The notes under the pieces: model-generated | What the model saw: the letters and a program-made list of their open reading frames with translations, nothing else | The model's database searches: none | What the model was told of the DNA's origin: nothing | Translations under genes and position numbers: made by a program | Assembly: GCF_905115235.1 (NCBI RefSeq) | Contig: NC_051852.1 | Location: forward strand, 119,116,027-119,180,026 | Direction: 5' to 3' | DNA from: Hermetia illucens | Lineage: Eukaryota; Arthropoda; Insecta; Diptera; Stratiomyidae | DNA length: 64,000 nucleotides | Part shown: piece by piece, positions 1 through 10,050 of the stretch | Position numbering within the stretch: position 1 is the first letter of the stretch | Layout of the letters: every line of letters starts with the position of its first letter

Positions 1-1
1 A

Positions 2-2046
2 CCCACAACATCAACTAGTCTCCTCATCGAGAGCCTCGTTCACTTGCTTTGCGTTTGCCTCGAAAATGATCCACAGGTATCCAATCAGTCATACCATGCA
101 ATATGCGAGCAATTGGCTAAGATAAACCTCATCGATGACTCGTATTCAATGAAAGAGTTCGAAGAAATGCGCAGTGAATATCAAATGCAAATCTATAAAA
201 TAATTCGCGCTGTCGGCGGACATGAAATTCCCACTTCTTTGCCAACCATGATAGCGGGCAATTCTTATCCAATTGAAACATGTTGGTCGCGGTATCATCG
301 AGAATTTGATGAGGTGGAATTCATTGCAGGTATGTAATGGAACCATTCTGGTTAACAAAAACCTATGAATGGAGTTGGGACACTGATTTATTTCCATCTT
401 ACAGGAGGTGGATTCGGAAAGGTTTTCAAAGCTCGACACAAACTCGACTGTATTGAATACGCCATTAAGCAAATAAAAATTCATTCAACCACTATCAAGC
501 TTTGCCATTTGGCCGAAGTGAAAACCATCGCTAGCCTAAATCATCCCAACGTAGTTCAGTATAAAGCTGCTTGGTTAGAACCATATGTCATTGATAAGAA
601 TCGTTTTAACATGATCGAATCTGAGGGCCATGATTTTAGTGAATTTGACACAAATAATTCGACATCCACAAGAACGAATTCCTCCAATAGTGACTCGAGC
701 TACTCGAGTTTACGGCGTCCAACAATCCATCGATCAACAATAGACGACTCATCAAGTTTTATCCAGTTTGAACACTCGCATGAGCTTACCGTTGAACATT
801 CGCATGAACTTACGAATGATAATGATTTTACAACAAGTTCATGCCACCAAGTAATGTGTAAATATGAAAGCAATTCAATAGAAGAGACCACAAGGAAAAA
901 GCAGAAATTGGCAATTCTTTACATACAAATGTCTTTGTGCCAAATAACGCTTCGACAATGGTTGGATGATCGAAATGCTCGTGATTCCATGGAAGAGTAC
1001 TACTGTGAATTCTTTAAAAAACGTACCGACATCTGCCATTTAGATATTGTTTACGACTTGTTCTACCAACTACTATCAGGATTGAATTATATACACTCCA
1101 GAAATATCATTCATCACGACATAAAACCAAGCAACATATTTCTTGAGATGGAGAGTGATGGGCGGTTGATAGCTCAGCTTGGAGATTTTGGCCTGGCCTG
1201 TCCGCTTCAAAATGGACATCAGGGAATGGTACTGGGCACACCACTATATGCAGCACCAGAACAGCTAGAAGGAGAATGTAACCCGAAGGTATGTTAAAGC
1301 ATTATCAGAAACAAATTTATTTGCTCGATTGCGTCCTTCTCGTTAGTTGACATTATGGGATCTCAAATCAAATTATCCTTCTATCGTTTCCAGAGCGATA
1401 TCTACAGTTTAGGAGTGGTACTTATAGAACTTTTAATAAAATTTGGCACGGATATGGAGCGTGTGCGGACAATTGAAAATGCGCGCAAAGGTATTTTGCC
1501 TACCATTTTGAACAAGAGATCATCAAAACTAATACAAAGGTGAGGATAAGAGGACGCAAATATTTGCATTCTTCGTGACTATTTAAAATATTTTGTTAGT
1601 TATATTCATCTCAATACCCTTTTTGTTCTCCATTGCTACCTTCCTTCCCCCTCTTCCGTTATCACATTTCAAATAAAATACTGAACATCCAATTGTCTTT
1701 CCCCTACAGTCTACTGAGTCATGAGCGGATTCGTCCTACAACAAAAGACCTTATGGAAGTTTTCCGCAAAATTAATCTGGAACAAAATGTGCGTGCATTC
1801 CGAGCATCTGAAAGTAATCGGCCTACAAGGAACGATAAAAAGGTTACGGAACTTTACAATGAAATTAATGTACTTCGTGAAAATACAGAAACCATTAGTA
1901 GTAAAATGCATGACTTGCAGAGGCAGGTGGATGAGCAAAACAAGGAAATTCTCGAATTGAAAACCTCTGTTGCGGAAAAAGACAATGAAATTGCATTGCT
2001 ACGGACACAATTGTTGCAATATCAAATGGTAAACCTAAAATGTTGA
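2..2046 (+). CDS. EIF2AK1: HRI-type eIF2alpha kinase (EIF2AK1), 3' part
   Basis: This is a protein kinase of the eIF2alpha-kinase (PEK/HRI) family. Such kinases phosphorylate eIF2alpha in the cytosol to slow translation under stress. Coding is already open at base 2, so the start lies left of the window. Four exons fit: 2-329, 405-1288, 1394-1539 and 1710-2046. All introns are GT-AG and the joined frame gives 564 residues. The first junction rebuilds the glycine loop GGGFGKVF. Next come AIKQIKI (ATP lysine), a Ser/Asn-rich kinase insert, HHDIKPSN (catalytic loop with H for the usual R), GDFGLA, and YAAPEQLEG followed by SDIYSLGVVLIEL. The last exon adds a heptad-rich coiled coil as in vertebrate HRI. 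N-terminal text (ICEQLAKINLI) and the short SRYHREFDE lead-in to the kinase domain favour HRI over PERK or GCN2. The stop is TGA at 2044-2046. Confidence 0.85.
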
Positions 2047-2793
2047 GACTGTTCATGCAAATTTAGACATCATTTTCATTAGTTTTCTTTTTCGGGTCAT
2101 TCGAATTTCACCACCATTTACGCAATTCTTTTTAAGTTTTATTTATAAACACACAATGCACCGCAGTGAACAACATTTCAGTTTCTTTTATGGACTAAAA
2201 TTTCATTATTTCTAAGTAAATTTCGGTTGAGAAAAAGTGAAAATGTGTTTTATTGGGAAATTCTCCAATCAAGTAATGAGTTACTGACTTAAATCAATCG
2301 CCCACGTTATGCTATGAGTTTCGATCAGGTAGTTTGATAAGGCGTTTGCCAGTGAGGAAATGTGCACGTGTTAGGGTATTAAGATCGTGCGCAGCAGTGT
2401 AAACGAATGTCCGTGATCTTGAGAGAGGCTTCGATTTATCTACATTCCCAACATGTTCATTAGATGAATGCCGATCATTTCCGTTAAGTGTCATTTCATG
2501 GACTTCATGACTGCTTCCAACATCAATCCAAAATGTAGACTTCCCTGTGGCGGGAATTTCCCGCTATGTTATTCGTCGCAAGTGCCTCTTGTGCCTCCTA
2601 AATCATCTGTTTAGCAGTTTATCATTTTCCATTGTCACTTAACAACACGTCGCCCATCCCTTTTGCCGTGATAAACCTTTTAATTGCTGGGATGAGCGCT
2701 TCCATTAGAAATGCTTACTGTTGTGCTAACCCTAGGCACAAGGTCTTCGAATCTATCAGTTCCATTCATGTAAAGGAGGGTGTTGTTAGTTTT
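2047..2793. other. Intergenic stretch downstream of the kinase
   Basis: A+T-rich sequence with no frame I would call coding. It presumably holds the kinase 3'UTR, but no canonical AATAAA lies close to the stop. Confidence 0.5.
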
Positions 2794-3588
2794 TAAGATT
2801 TTGTGTAAAACAAAACCTTATTAAAATCGATTTACTGTCTGTCTGTCGTACGCATTTTTCTCGGAGACTATAGCAACGATTGACACCAAATTTGGTGGAA
2901 AGATGGGAATTGTGAACGCTCACGCATACAGAGTTACATCCTTTTACGTCGAATTTAAGGGGAGGTCCCCATACATGCAAAACAGGGGTGTACATTTTTT
3001 TTCACCAAATATAGTCATGTGGGGTATCAAATGAAAGGTCTTGGTTAGTACTTTCGGTAGCTAGTCTTGGTTTTCACATTATTTGGAAAGGCGGGGAGCT
3101 CGGAGGGTCGAAAGTGATCATTTATTTAACGGGGCCATTCTCAGAAACTGCCCAACCGCAAAATCTGAAAAAAAAAATCAAGAGGCTGCCACTATATGGT
3201 GGCTAGGCTCCGAAATACTTTCCAAACCGATATCCCCTCACATAAAGTTAATAATAGTATATTACTATAATTTTCAGTAATTGGCTGCAGAACCCCTCTT
3301 AAGTTCATCCTAGCATCACAGCAATGTAGGCTATAATATAGAGCTTGATCCTACCGCGTTTAGTGGAAATCGCACTATTACTAACAAAGTTATAATAAGT
3401 CAAAGTTGTCACTTTGCAAAATCCAAGATTTTGAATGTCAATACAACCCGAAAGTGAATATTCTCACATAATATATGCGTATATTACGTGTTACTTACTT
3501 ATGGGACAAATTCACACTCAAATGTCTTTATAAAAGAAATATACAAAACCTTTCATACCTTCCAGCTTGCGGTTTCCCGACTTGTTTT
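2794..3588 (-). repeat. Hairpin-ended 0.8-kb repeat family, copy A
   Basis: A dispersed element of about 795 bp. One end is a near-palindrome (AAGATTTTGTGTAAAACA then AAACCTTA) followed by TTAAAATCG and a short TCTG tract. The other end is CCCGACTTGTTTT. The same sequence lies in the opposite orientation at 33863-34685, and the hairpin end recurs at 62884. It has no coding capacity and no terminal inverted repeats. A hairpin plus microsatellite near one end recalls non-autonomous Helitron/Helentron elements, but I see no diagnostic CTRR end, so the class is open. Confidence 0.7.
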
Positions 3589-4810
3589 TTGCCACGACAC
3601 GTAAGAATCTTGTGAAGAATGAGAATCTTTCTAAGATGTTCACTTTGGTCTCACGTCCGATCCTGACGAAGCATATACTGCTGGGCCGTTGCTCCATGTT
3701 TGTTTCAACATTAGCAGCCGTCCGATCTGTCGAAGGCCATTCTTGCTCTGCTCGATAATACACTCTAAGCCGTTCCGCCATAACTTGTTGCTGACCAGTG
3801 TTTGTGAAAGTGTTCCGCAGTATGCGTAAATATATTCATTGACGTGTATCTAAATTGAACTGTATTTGAATAACTCTGTCAGAGTCAATCCGATAGTAAA
3901 ATGTGAGATGGCTCCAACTGTGTTCCTCAAGAGCATTTTTTATCAAGTCGGTTAGTAGTATTGCTGGTCCTTAACACACTGACTCTATCTTCAATGCAGC
4001 GATCTTGGATTTCGATGTGGTGAGCCTAACACCTAACGAAGTACGCCGATAAAATCCAGAAAACCCCACCCCAGTCAATAGTCGAGGGGGGGGACCTTAA
4101 ATAAATGCAAGAACTGACGCCTTCATGGGTAGGTTAGAGCAAAATCAACCCAATTAATTCATAATTACTTTTATATACTTAAATTATTTTGGAAGAAATC
4201 CATGGTTGTTTTTTTCTATAATATTAAAAAAAATTTCGTTAACAATCTAACTGCCAACTAAGCGAAATTTCAATTCTCGATAAATATCAATATAAATTTA
4301 CTTTCAATTGCAATTTCATGAACAACTTAGTTGTTACAATATTGGTGTGAATGTGGATCACTCATGTCGGTCTATTCCTGCACATGGTGATCGTTCATGA
4401 AATGATTCCTCACTTCACGGACTCCCGGGAATAAACATAATCCGGGTATCCGGTGAAAAAAAACTTCGTTCCTGTCGATGCTCGTGGACTTCGGCTGCAA
4501 TATCCGACAATGAAGAGTCTGGTGGACCGGAGTCGGGAACATGGACGTTTCTATCGACTGCGCGCTTGGCAAACTTTCCGCGTCTCTCTGACGCCTGTCT
4601 ACACAAAGTCGAAACCTATTCCCGGTAGTTAGTTTGAGATTCAGTGAACGATGCTTTTGCGTGTTGAGACGAGCGCCAGCCAAAATACGAAAATAATTAG
4701 CCGCGCAAATAGGCAAGATGCTCGCAACTTTTCATTGTCGCTGCTGCGTGACCCGCAGCTCAAAGTTATTTACGATTTCCGCCAGTCAGCACCGCACCAA
4801 ACAACACTTA
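3589..4810. other. Unassigned stretch, G+C-richer at 4372-4800
   Basis: I see no gene in 3589-4371. The block 4372-4800 is less A+T-rich than its surroundings, has overlapping short frames on both strands, and contains a possible insect initiator (TTCAGTG) at about 4640. It could be a promoter with a short 5' exon. Nothing in the translated sequence is recognisable. Confidence 0.25.
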
Positions 4811-6059
4811 ATTTTCTCTCTCTCTTTTTCTTCAGCATTTGTCTCGTTCACAAGCGGGGTCGGCTCGTCATGATCGGTTTTGCCATTTGGCTCTATCGAA
4901 TGCCTGATCTGGGTGCAATCTCGAGGCTTTTTAAATCCCTGCCTTTTGGTCGTTTACCATCGACTTAGATGTTCAGACCAATCTTCGCAAGTGAATTCTT
5001 GTTAGCGCGAATTGCGTCAGCATACCATCGAAGACGCCTCTCTCGCAATTTTTCTACGATCGGTGCAACTCTATAACGATCGCGGATATCCTCATTTCGG
5101 ATGTGATCAAAACGTGTCACGCCACTAGTCCAACGCAGCATCTTCGTCTCCATTACCGCAAGATGCCGTTCATTGTCTTTTATAGTTGGCCAACACTCAG
5201 AACCATAGACGTTGACATGACGGACGACTTGCGGCAATGTTTAGATTTGAGACGTTCCTTGATACGTCGATCACAAAGAACACCAGTTGTGGAACGCCAA
5301 TTTATCCAGGTTGCGTTAATGCGTAAAGCAATTAAAATAACCCAGTCCTCCATTGGCTGATAGTGTTCACCTGAGATATTTAAATCGCTCAGTTCAGGGC
5401 AGACCTCTGCCGCTGACAGTGATTGTGCCTGTTTCTTGGGGATCGGTAGTCAAAAATTCAGTTTCGTCTAAATTCAATCTGAGACCGTGTTGCATGAGGC
5501 GATCATTCCATTTTTGAACAAATTGCTCGAGATCATTTTTGCTATCAGATGCTAGGATATCATCTGCATAAAGCAGTATGTAGGGCGCTGGACGTTGGAT
5601 ATCCCGTGTGACGGTGTCCATAACAAGAACAAAGAGTGGTGAGAGGGCGCTTCCTTGATGAATACCAACAGAGACACGAAGCGGTTTTGATACACCCACT
5701 ATACTTCGAACTTTACTTTTCGGATCGTGGTAGAGCAATTGAACCCAGCGCACGAGTTCTTCTGGCACTAAGTGTTGTCGTAAAGCATACCAGATGAGTT
5801 CGTGTGGCACACTGTCAAACGCTTTCTCTAGATCCATAAATGCAATGTAAAGAGGGCGATGCTTCTCACGTTGTTTCTCCACGAGTAACCGCGCAGCGTG
5901 TAATGCGTCAATAGTTCCGCAGTTTTTGACAAATCCGGCTTGATTCACGGTTATTTCAACGATTTCGCGAATACAGTTGTCAAGAATGCGTTCAAAAATC
6001 TTCATAGTATGGGAAAGTAATCGGATCGGACTTTCCCATACCATGAAGATTTTTGAACG
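4811..6059 (-). mobile_element. RTE-clade LINE, 5'-truncated, snap-back 5' end
   Basis: The minus strand encodes the RT core in 5394-6095 (AFMDLEKAFDSVPHELIW, VSVGIHQGSALSP, LLYADDI) and then the C-terminal part in 4965-5237 (YGSECWPTIKDNER, MLRWTSGVTRFDHIRNEDI, RLRWYADAIRANK). This order is typical of RTE elements. A frame break separates the parts. The 3' end is near 4811, in a GA-rich tail after GERDKC-like coding. At the 5' end a 29-nt inverted copy (6031-6059) faces 5989-6017, so the element turns back on itself. A second copy lies at about 30480-31700. Confidence 0.85.
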
Positions 6060-6489
6060 AAAACCAAAAAAAAAAGGTTTTCCCTCCGTTCTCACGATTC
6101 CTCGCGTTAATCACGAAAGACGATGCGAAGACGTTCCGTGTCTTCAAGGAAAATTATACTCGCGAAAACGAGCAGTGGAAAAAGGGTCAAATTTGTAATT
6201 TTGAGCCATTTGATCGTTGTTGTCTCGAAACAAAGGCACATGTCTCTTGCCTCGAATCGCGTCGACATACTCCCCCAATCCCTCCTCTTTTTTCCCTGTC
6301 AAGAACAAAATTCCCCAGCCATGTAGCGTGGCAAAGCAGAGCAATTCAGCCATAACGATAAATTTCCGTTCCGTGGTCAAGGCTTGACGACTCAAATTTG
6401 AATATCCAAACCTCGAAAGCGATCAGGAAAATTATATCGACGTAACAATACATTGCGTCTCATGAGGCAGCATTGGACCTAATGACAAG

Positions 6490-6800
6490 GCTCAGAGAAG
6501 CTATCGGAGAATTTAAAAAAAAGGACCGATCTCCTAAAAAGACTTGCTCAATCACCTGACTCCATACGTCGAATTGAAATTGCAAAATTTGAGGATGACT
6601 ATCTGAAGTGGGAAGTCTTCCATAAACTTTTTCGAGCGCTTGTTCATAAAAACTCGCAATTAAAAACTATCTGGAAATTGCAGTCCCTTCGCTCATCGCT
6701 TGGAGGAGGATTAAACGGGTTTAACCTGATTATGGCTGACTCCAACTGCGCACAGCAACTTCTACAAGATAGTTACAATATATGCGAATCATGTTTGCAG
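6490..6800 (+). mobile_element. Possible BEL/Pao gag remnant (fossil)
   Basis: Short stretches of the plus strand resemble the central part of a BEL/Pao-type gag protein (a 'WEVFHKLFRALVHKN' segment followed by a 'KLQSLRSSL' segment). It is a small, broken, old fragment with no visible LTRs. The family assignment is tentative. Confidence 0.3.
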
Positions 6801-7260
6801 CATACCCCTGCAAGTAATAATTGACAGTATTGGCACAGAAATATACATAAACAGTACATACAATTTCAAACAATATTGAACCGAGGCTTCCAAAGTCTTT
6901 CCATAACTGAGGAAACAGCAAAGCTATCGGGAATTAAACAAGACTACAATTCTCAATTCCAATCAAAGAAAAGGGGTCAAATAAAACTGTAAGTACCAAC
7001 GGCTTAATATATTATTATCCTTAACGACGATCAATCACATCCATTACAGTACTGATGAGCTGGTTGGTCCTAACTATTCCATTAGTGTGAAATCATTCAA
7101 GCGATTGCAATGAGTACAATGGAACTTAATCAACTTCCACAATTTTGGAAACAGAAAGAACCTCAACGAAAAGTTTCCCGATTGAAGAAGAAGAGAAAAT
7201 AGACGATCACTATCGTAAAACCACTCAATGCCTTGAAAAGATTTGAAATTAAGTTGTCAT
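6800..7260. other. Non-coding stretch before the Kolobok element
   Basis: A+T-rich sequence with no recognisable gene. It ends in the TTAA target (7261-7264) of the next transposon. Confidence 0.4.
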
Positions 7261-7841
7261 TTAAGGGGGTCATCCCGTGTGTGTCGGGTTGGAGAAATCG
7301 ATTTTTTTGCATGAATTGTATCTATATATAGTGGAGAATATGTGGGCAAAGGGATTTTCCGATATTCCGAGTTGTTCAGAAATTACAGTGTAAAACAGGC
7401 AAGCCGTTTGCAACCGCGGCTAGAGTACTCGATGAGAAAGAGCATCGAATCTTTTTTTACCTGAGCCTTATAAATTCGACCACAGGTATAAATATAGAAA
7501 AATGGAAAACCAATCAATTGTCTAAACTTATTTGCTGTTTGGAATAAAAAGATAATCCAGTCTAGAGTGAGCACTGAAAGGCTTTCAAGCTATACTCAGT
7601 TATATTTTGTTGTAAATATTGTGCTCTTTGTGTGTTCAGTGATTTTTTTAATTGGATCGTACGAAGGGAGATCGCTTTAACGTTCAACGTCATGCTCGCA
7701 CTAAAAAACGAGTATTTCATGGGAATCGATACTTATCAGAGAAGAAAAAGGACTTCGCATCAATATCAGCAAAGAAACTTTTAGCAAGCATGAACATGGA
7801 TGTTCCAATTCGGACAATATGTATATATATATCCAGTTCGG

Positions 7842-7844
<3 letters not shown>

Positions 7845-7901
<57 letters not shown>
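7845..7901. repeat. (TA)n microsatellite
   Basis: An almost pure TA run inside the transposase region, next to a duplicated CAGTTCGGACAATATATAT segment. The Tyr-Ile repeat frames it produces on both strands are artefacts. Confidence 0.9.
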
Positions 7902-8110
7902 GTAGTAGCAAAAAAGGAATGCGTAGGACATGTCGAGAAAAGAATGGGAACGCGGCTTAGAAATGCGAAGAAGAATAACAAAGGCATTGGTGGTAAAAGG
8001 GCTGGAAAACTTACTGATAAGCAGAGTGAAATTATGCGGTGTTTCCAACGATTAATTAATTGAAATAATAAAAACTTGTTGTTTCTTTTTCGTTGATGTG
8101 GGTATTTATT

Positions 8111-8161
8111 CTTGCAAATACCGATATTTCGGGAACCACTTGTTCCCTTCATCAGTGCAAA
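8111..8161 (-). ncRNA. Hammerhead ribozyme in Penelope terminus
   Basis: Read on the minus strand the segment has the core CTGATGA and GAAA. Stem I is TTTGCA/TGCAAG (6 pairs, one G-U). Stem II is GGGAAC/GTTCCC with loop AAGTG and a bulged A. Stem III is ATA/TAT with loop TCGG, and U-U precedes the expected cleavage site. Penelope-like elements are known to carry hammerheads with very short stem III. An identical sequence lies at 23865-23915. Confidence 0.8.
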
Positions 8162-8254
8162 CAAGTTTGCTCATCTGTACACATTAAGGTTCTATTTATA
8201 CTATTCTATACTATGATATTATAATTATGACTAAAAACTTATATCTAGGTCCTG

Positions 8255-8390
8255 AAAAAGAAAATAAATATTTAATTTAACTACCTAATAGCTAATTTAT
8301 CTTAAAACTTATATCTAGGTCCTGAAAAAGAAATAAATATTTAATTCACTTCCTAATAGCTAATTTATCAATCCTAAAACAAGACGAGAT
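8255..8390 (-). repeat. Tandem repeat in Penelope 3'UTR
   Basis: Two copies of a roughly 70-bp unit containing AACTTATATCTAGGTCCTG and a TAATAGCTAATTTATC segment. The same duplication is in the second Penelope copy at about 23655-23800, so it belongs to the element. Confidence 0.75.
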
Positions 8391-8394
8391 TATT

Positions 8395-10050
8395 TTACTT
8401 TAAGAGTTTTCTAAACAATGGGGAATAGCAGTTACCCAAATCTGAGTTCAACCTAGTGTCAACCGGTTGTTTGTTGATGAACCAGCTTTCGTAAGCATCC
8501 AGCTGGTTAGTCTTTCTTACTTGCTTTAGGACTTTCAAGTCGTCAGCGCTTACTTTATGGCCGCATTCAACCATATGTTTTGCCACCATAGATTTAGTGG
8601 GTTTTCGGGAGTGCTTTACAGCCAGCTCTGCCTCTTTCATGTGCTCCCTAAATCTAGTGGTTGCCAATCTTTTTGTCTGCCCGATATACACCTTCGGGCA
8701 ATCCGAGCAGGCGATTTTATAGATGCCGCTCATCTCTTCCACCGTTTTTGGATCTTTTTCCCCCGCCAGCTGGGTTTTTAGCTGGTAGATACGGCTTGAT
8801 CCTACCAGCTGTATGTCAAACCTTTTCAATGTCCTTTGTATGTGTTTGGACAAGTTTGAGAAGGTGACACTTGATCTTTTCTGAGCAGTTAAGGTTAATT
8901 GTTGGCTATAGAGTGTAGTAAGATTACTACGTTCTAACCTTCGGGTGTGTTTCTTAATCATTGTTTCTATGGTGGCGCTGGGGTACCCGTTCTTCATAGC
9001 CGTGTCCAAGATATAGAGTTTTTCGCTCCGGTAGTCTTCCTCAGTGAGCGGAATTGTTAAGAGGCGGTGGATCATGGTGCCATAAGCAGCCATTTTATGT
9101 TGGTAGCTGTAAAACGAAGTGGCCGGGATTGTGCGTTGAGTGCTGGTCGGTTTCCTGAAAATAGAAAAGGTAACTTGTCCGTTTTGACGTTTGATTGCCA
9201 AATCTAGGAAAGCCAATTGATTATTTGCTTCAATCTCGTGGCTGAAGGTTATTTTAGGGTGCAGCGTGTTGATTTTATCCAGCATATTTTGGATATTTGT
9301 GTCCGGGATCACTGCCAAAATGTCGTCCACGTACCTGAACCATTTATTTGGCAATAATCCATCCTCCTCCATTTTTTCCTCTAGTGATGCCATGAAAATT
9401 TCACTAAGGAGTGGGGAGAGGGGATTGCCCATCGCTACACCTGAGGTCGTTTTGAAATATTTACCCCTGAATGTGAAATAGTTCTCACTCATGCAGAGGG
9501 AAGCCAACCTCGCATATTGTTTAGCCTTTTTCCTCCATTCTGGGGTCGAGCCAAACCGTAATAGCCACTCTTCAAATTTTGCTATGGCTTCTTTTACAGG
9601 CGTGCTTGGGAATAGAGCTTTGACGTCAAATGACACTAGTCGTTCATTATCCGCCAAAGCCCCCACTGCACTCAATCTATCAATCAATTCTTTCGAGTTT
9701 TTTACGGATTGGTTTCCGTTAATGGATCCCAATTTTTGGCATTCATCGACCAACCATTTAGCGATATAGTACGTAGGGGAGTTTGAATCTGCAATGATCT
9801 CCCTCATCTCATTGCCTGGTTTATGAATTTTTGGTTGGCATCTAATTGTAGGTAACGAGGGGTTTGGCATCCGCAGCCTGGTGGGATTACCAACCACTAG
9901 AGAGCATTCTTTGAGGGCCTTCTCTACTCTTTTTATAGAGCCTGGTAGCGGGTCATTCCTTAGTTCGAAATAGTTTCCACCAGTCAACTTTTCCATAACA
10001 AGGTTATCGTTTGCACTGATGAAGGGAACAAGTGGTTCCCGAAAAACCAA
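8395..10050 (-). CDS. Penelope-like reverse transcriptase with GIY-YIG endonuclease
   Basis: Uninterrupted frame of 551 codons. The first 17 or so residues come from read-through of the inverted terminal repeat, so the native protein began further upstream and this copy is 5'-truncated. RT motifs are VSFDVKALFPSTPV (motif A), GVAMGNPLSPLLSEIFM (motif B), RYVDDILAVI (catalytic YVDD) and LAFLDLAI. The C-terminal nuclease shows GIYKIAC, VYIGQT, FREH and YESWFINKQP, the GIY-YIG hallmarks. Canonical Penelope proteins use this pair for endonuclease-primed reverse transcription. The last 232 residues differ from the copy at 22939-23637 at about five positions. Confidence 0.9.
   Translation of the reverse strand: MVFREPLVPFISANDNLVMEKLTGGNYFELRNDPLPGSIKRVEKALKECSLVVGNPTRLRMPNPSLPTIRCQPKIHKPGNEMREIIADSNSPTYYIAKWLVDECQKLGSINGNQSVKNSKELIDRLSAVGALADNERLVSFDVKALFPSTPVKEAIAKFEEWLLRFGSTPEWRKKAKQYARLASLCMSENYFTFRGKYFKTTSGVAMGNPLSPLLSEIFMASLEEKMEEDGLLPNKWFRYVDDILAVIPDTNIQNMLDKINTLHPKITFSHEIEANNQLAFLDLAIKRQNGQVTFSIFRKPTSTQRTIPATSFYSYQHKMAAYGTMIHRLLTIPLTEEDYRSEKLYILDTAMKNGYPSATIETMIKKHTRRLERSNLTTLYSQQLTLTAQKRSSVTFSNLSKHIQRTLKRFDIQLVGSSRIYQLKTQLAGEKDPKTVEEMSGIYKIACSDCPKVYIGQTKRLATTRFREHMKEAELAVKHSRKPTKSMVAKHMVECGHKVSADDLKVLKQVRKTNQLDAYESWFINKQPVDTRLNSDLGNCYSPLFRKLLK
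10010..10044 (+). ncRNA. Partial hammerhead in the inverted Penelope end
   Basis: It has TTTGCA, the CTGATGA core, the GGGAAC/GTTCCC stem II and GAAA. The next 31 or so bases, which form stem III, the cleavage site and the 3' strand of stem I in the full copies, are absent. It cannot fold into a complete ribozyme. Confidence 0.7.

Noticed and set aside
7781-8164. Long frames with Tyr-Ile runs on both strands
   Set aside because: They are translations of the (TA)n microsatellite.
8557-9769. Several plus-strand frames of 60-95 codons
   Set aside because: They are antisense shadows of the Penelope RT/GIY-YIG frame.
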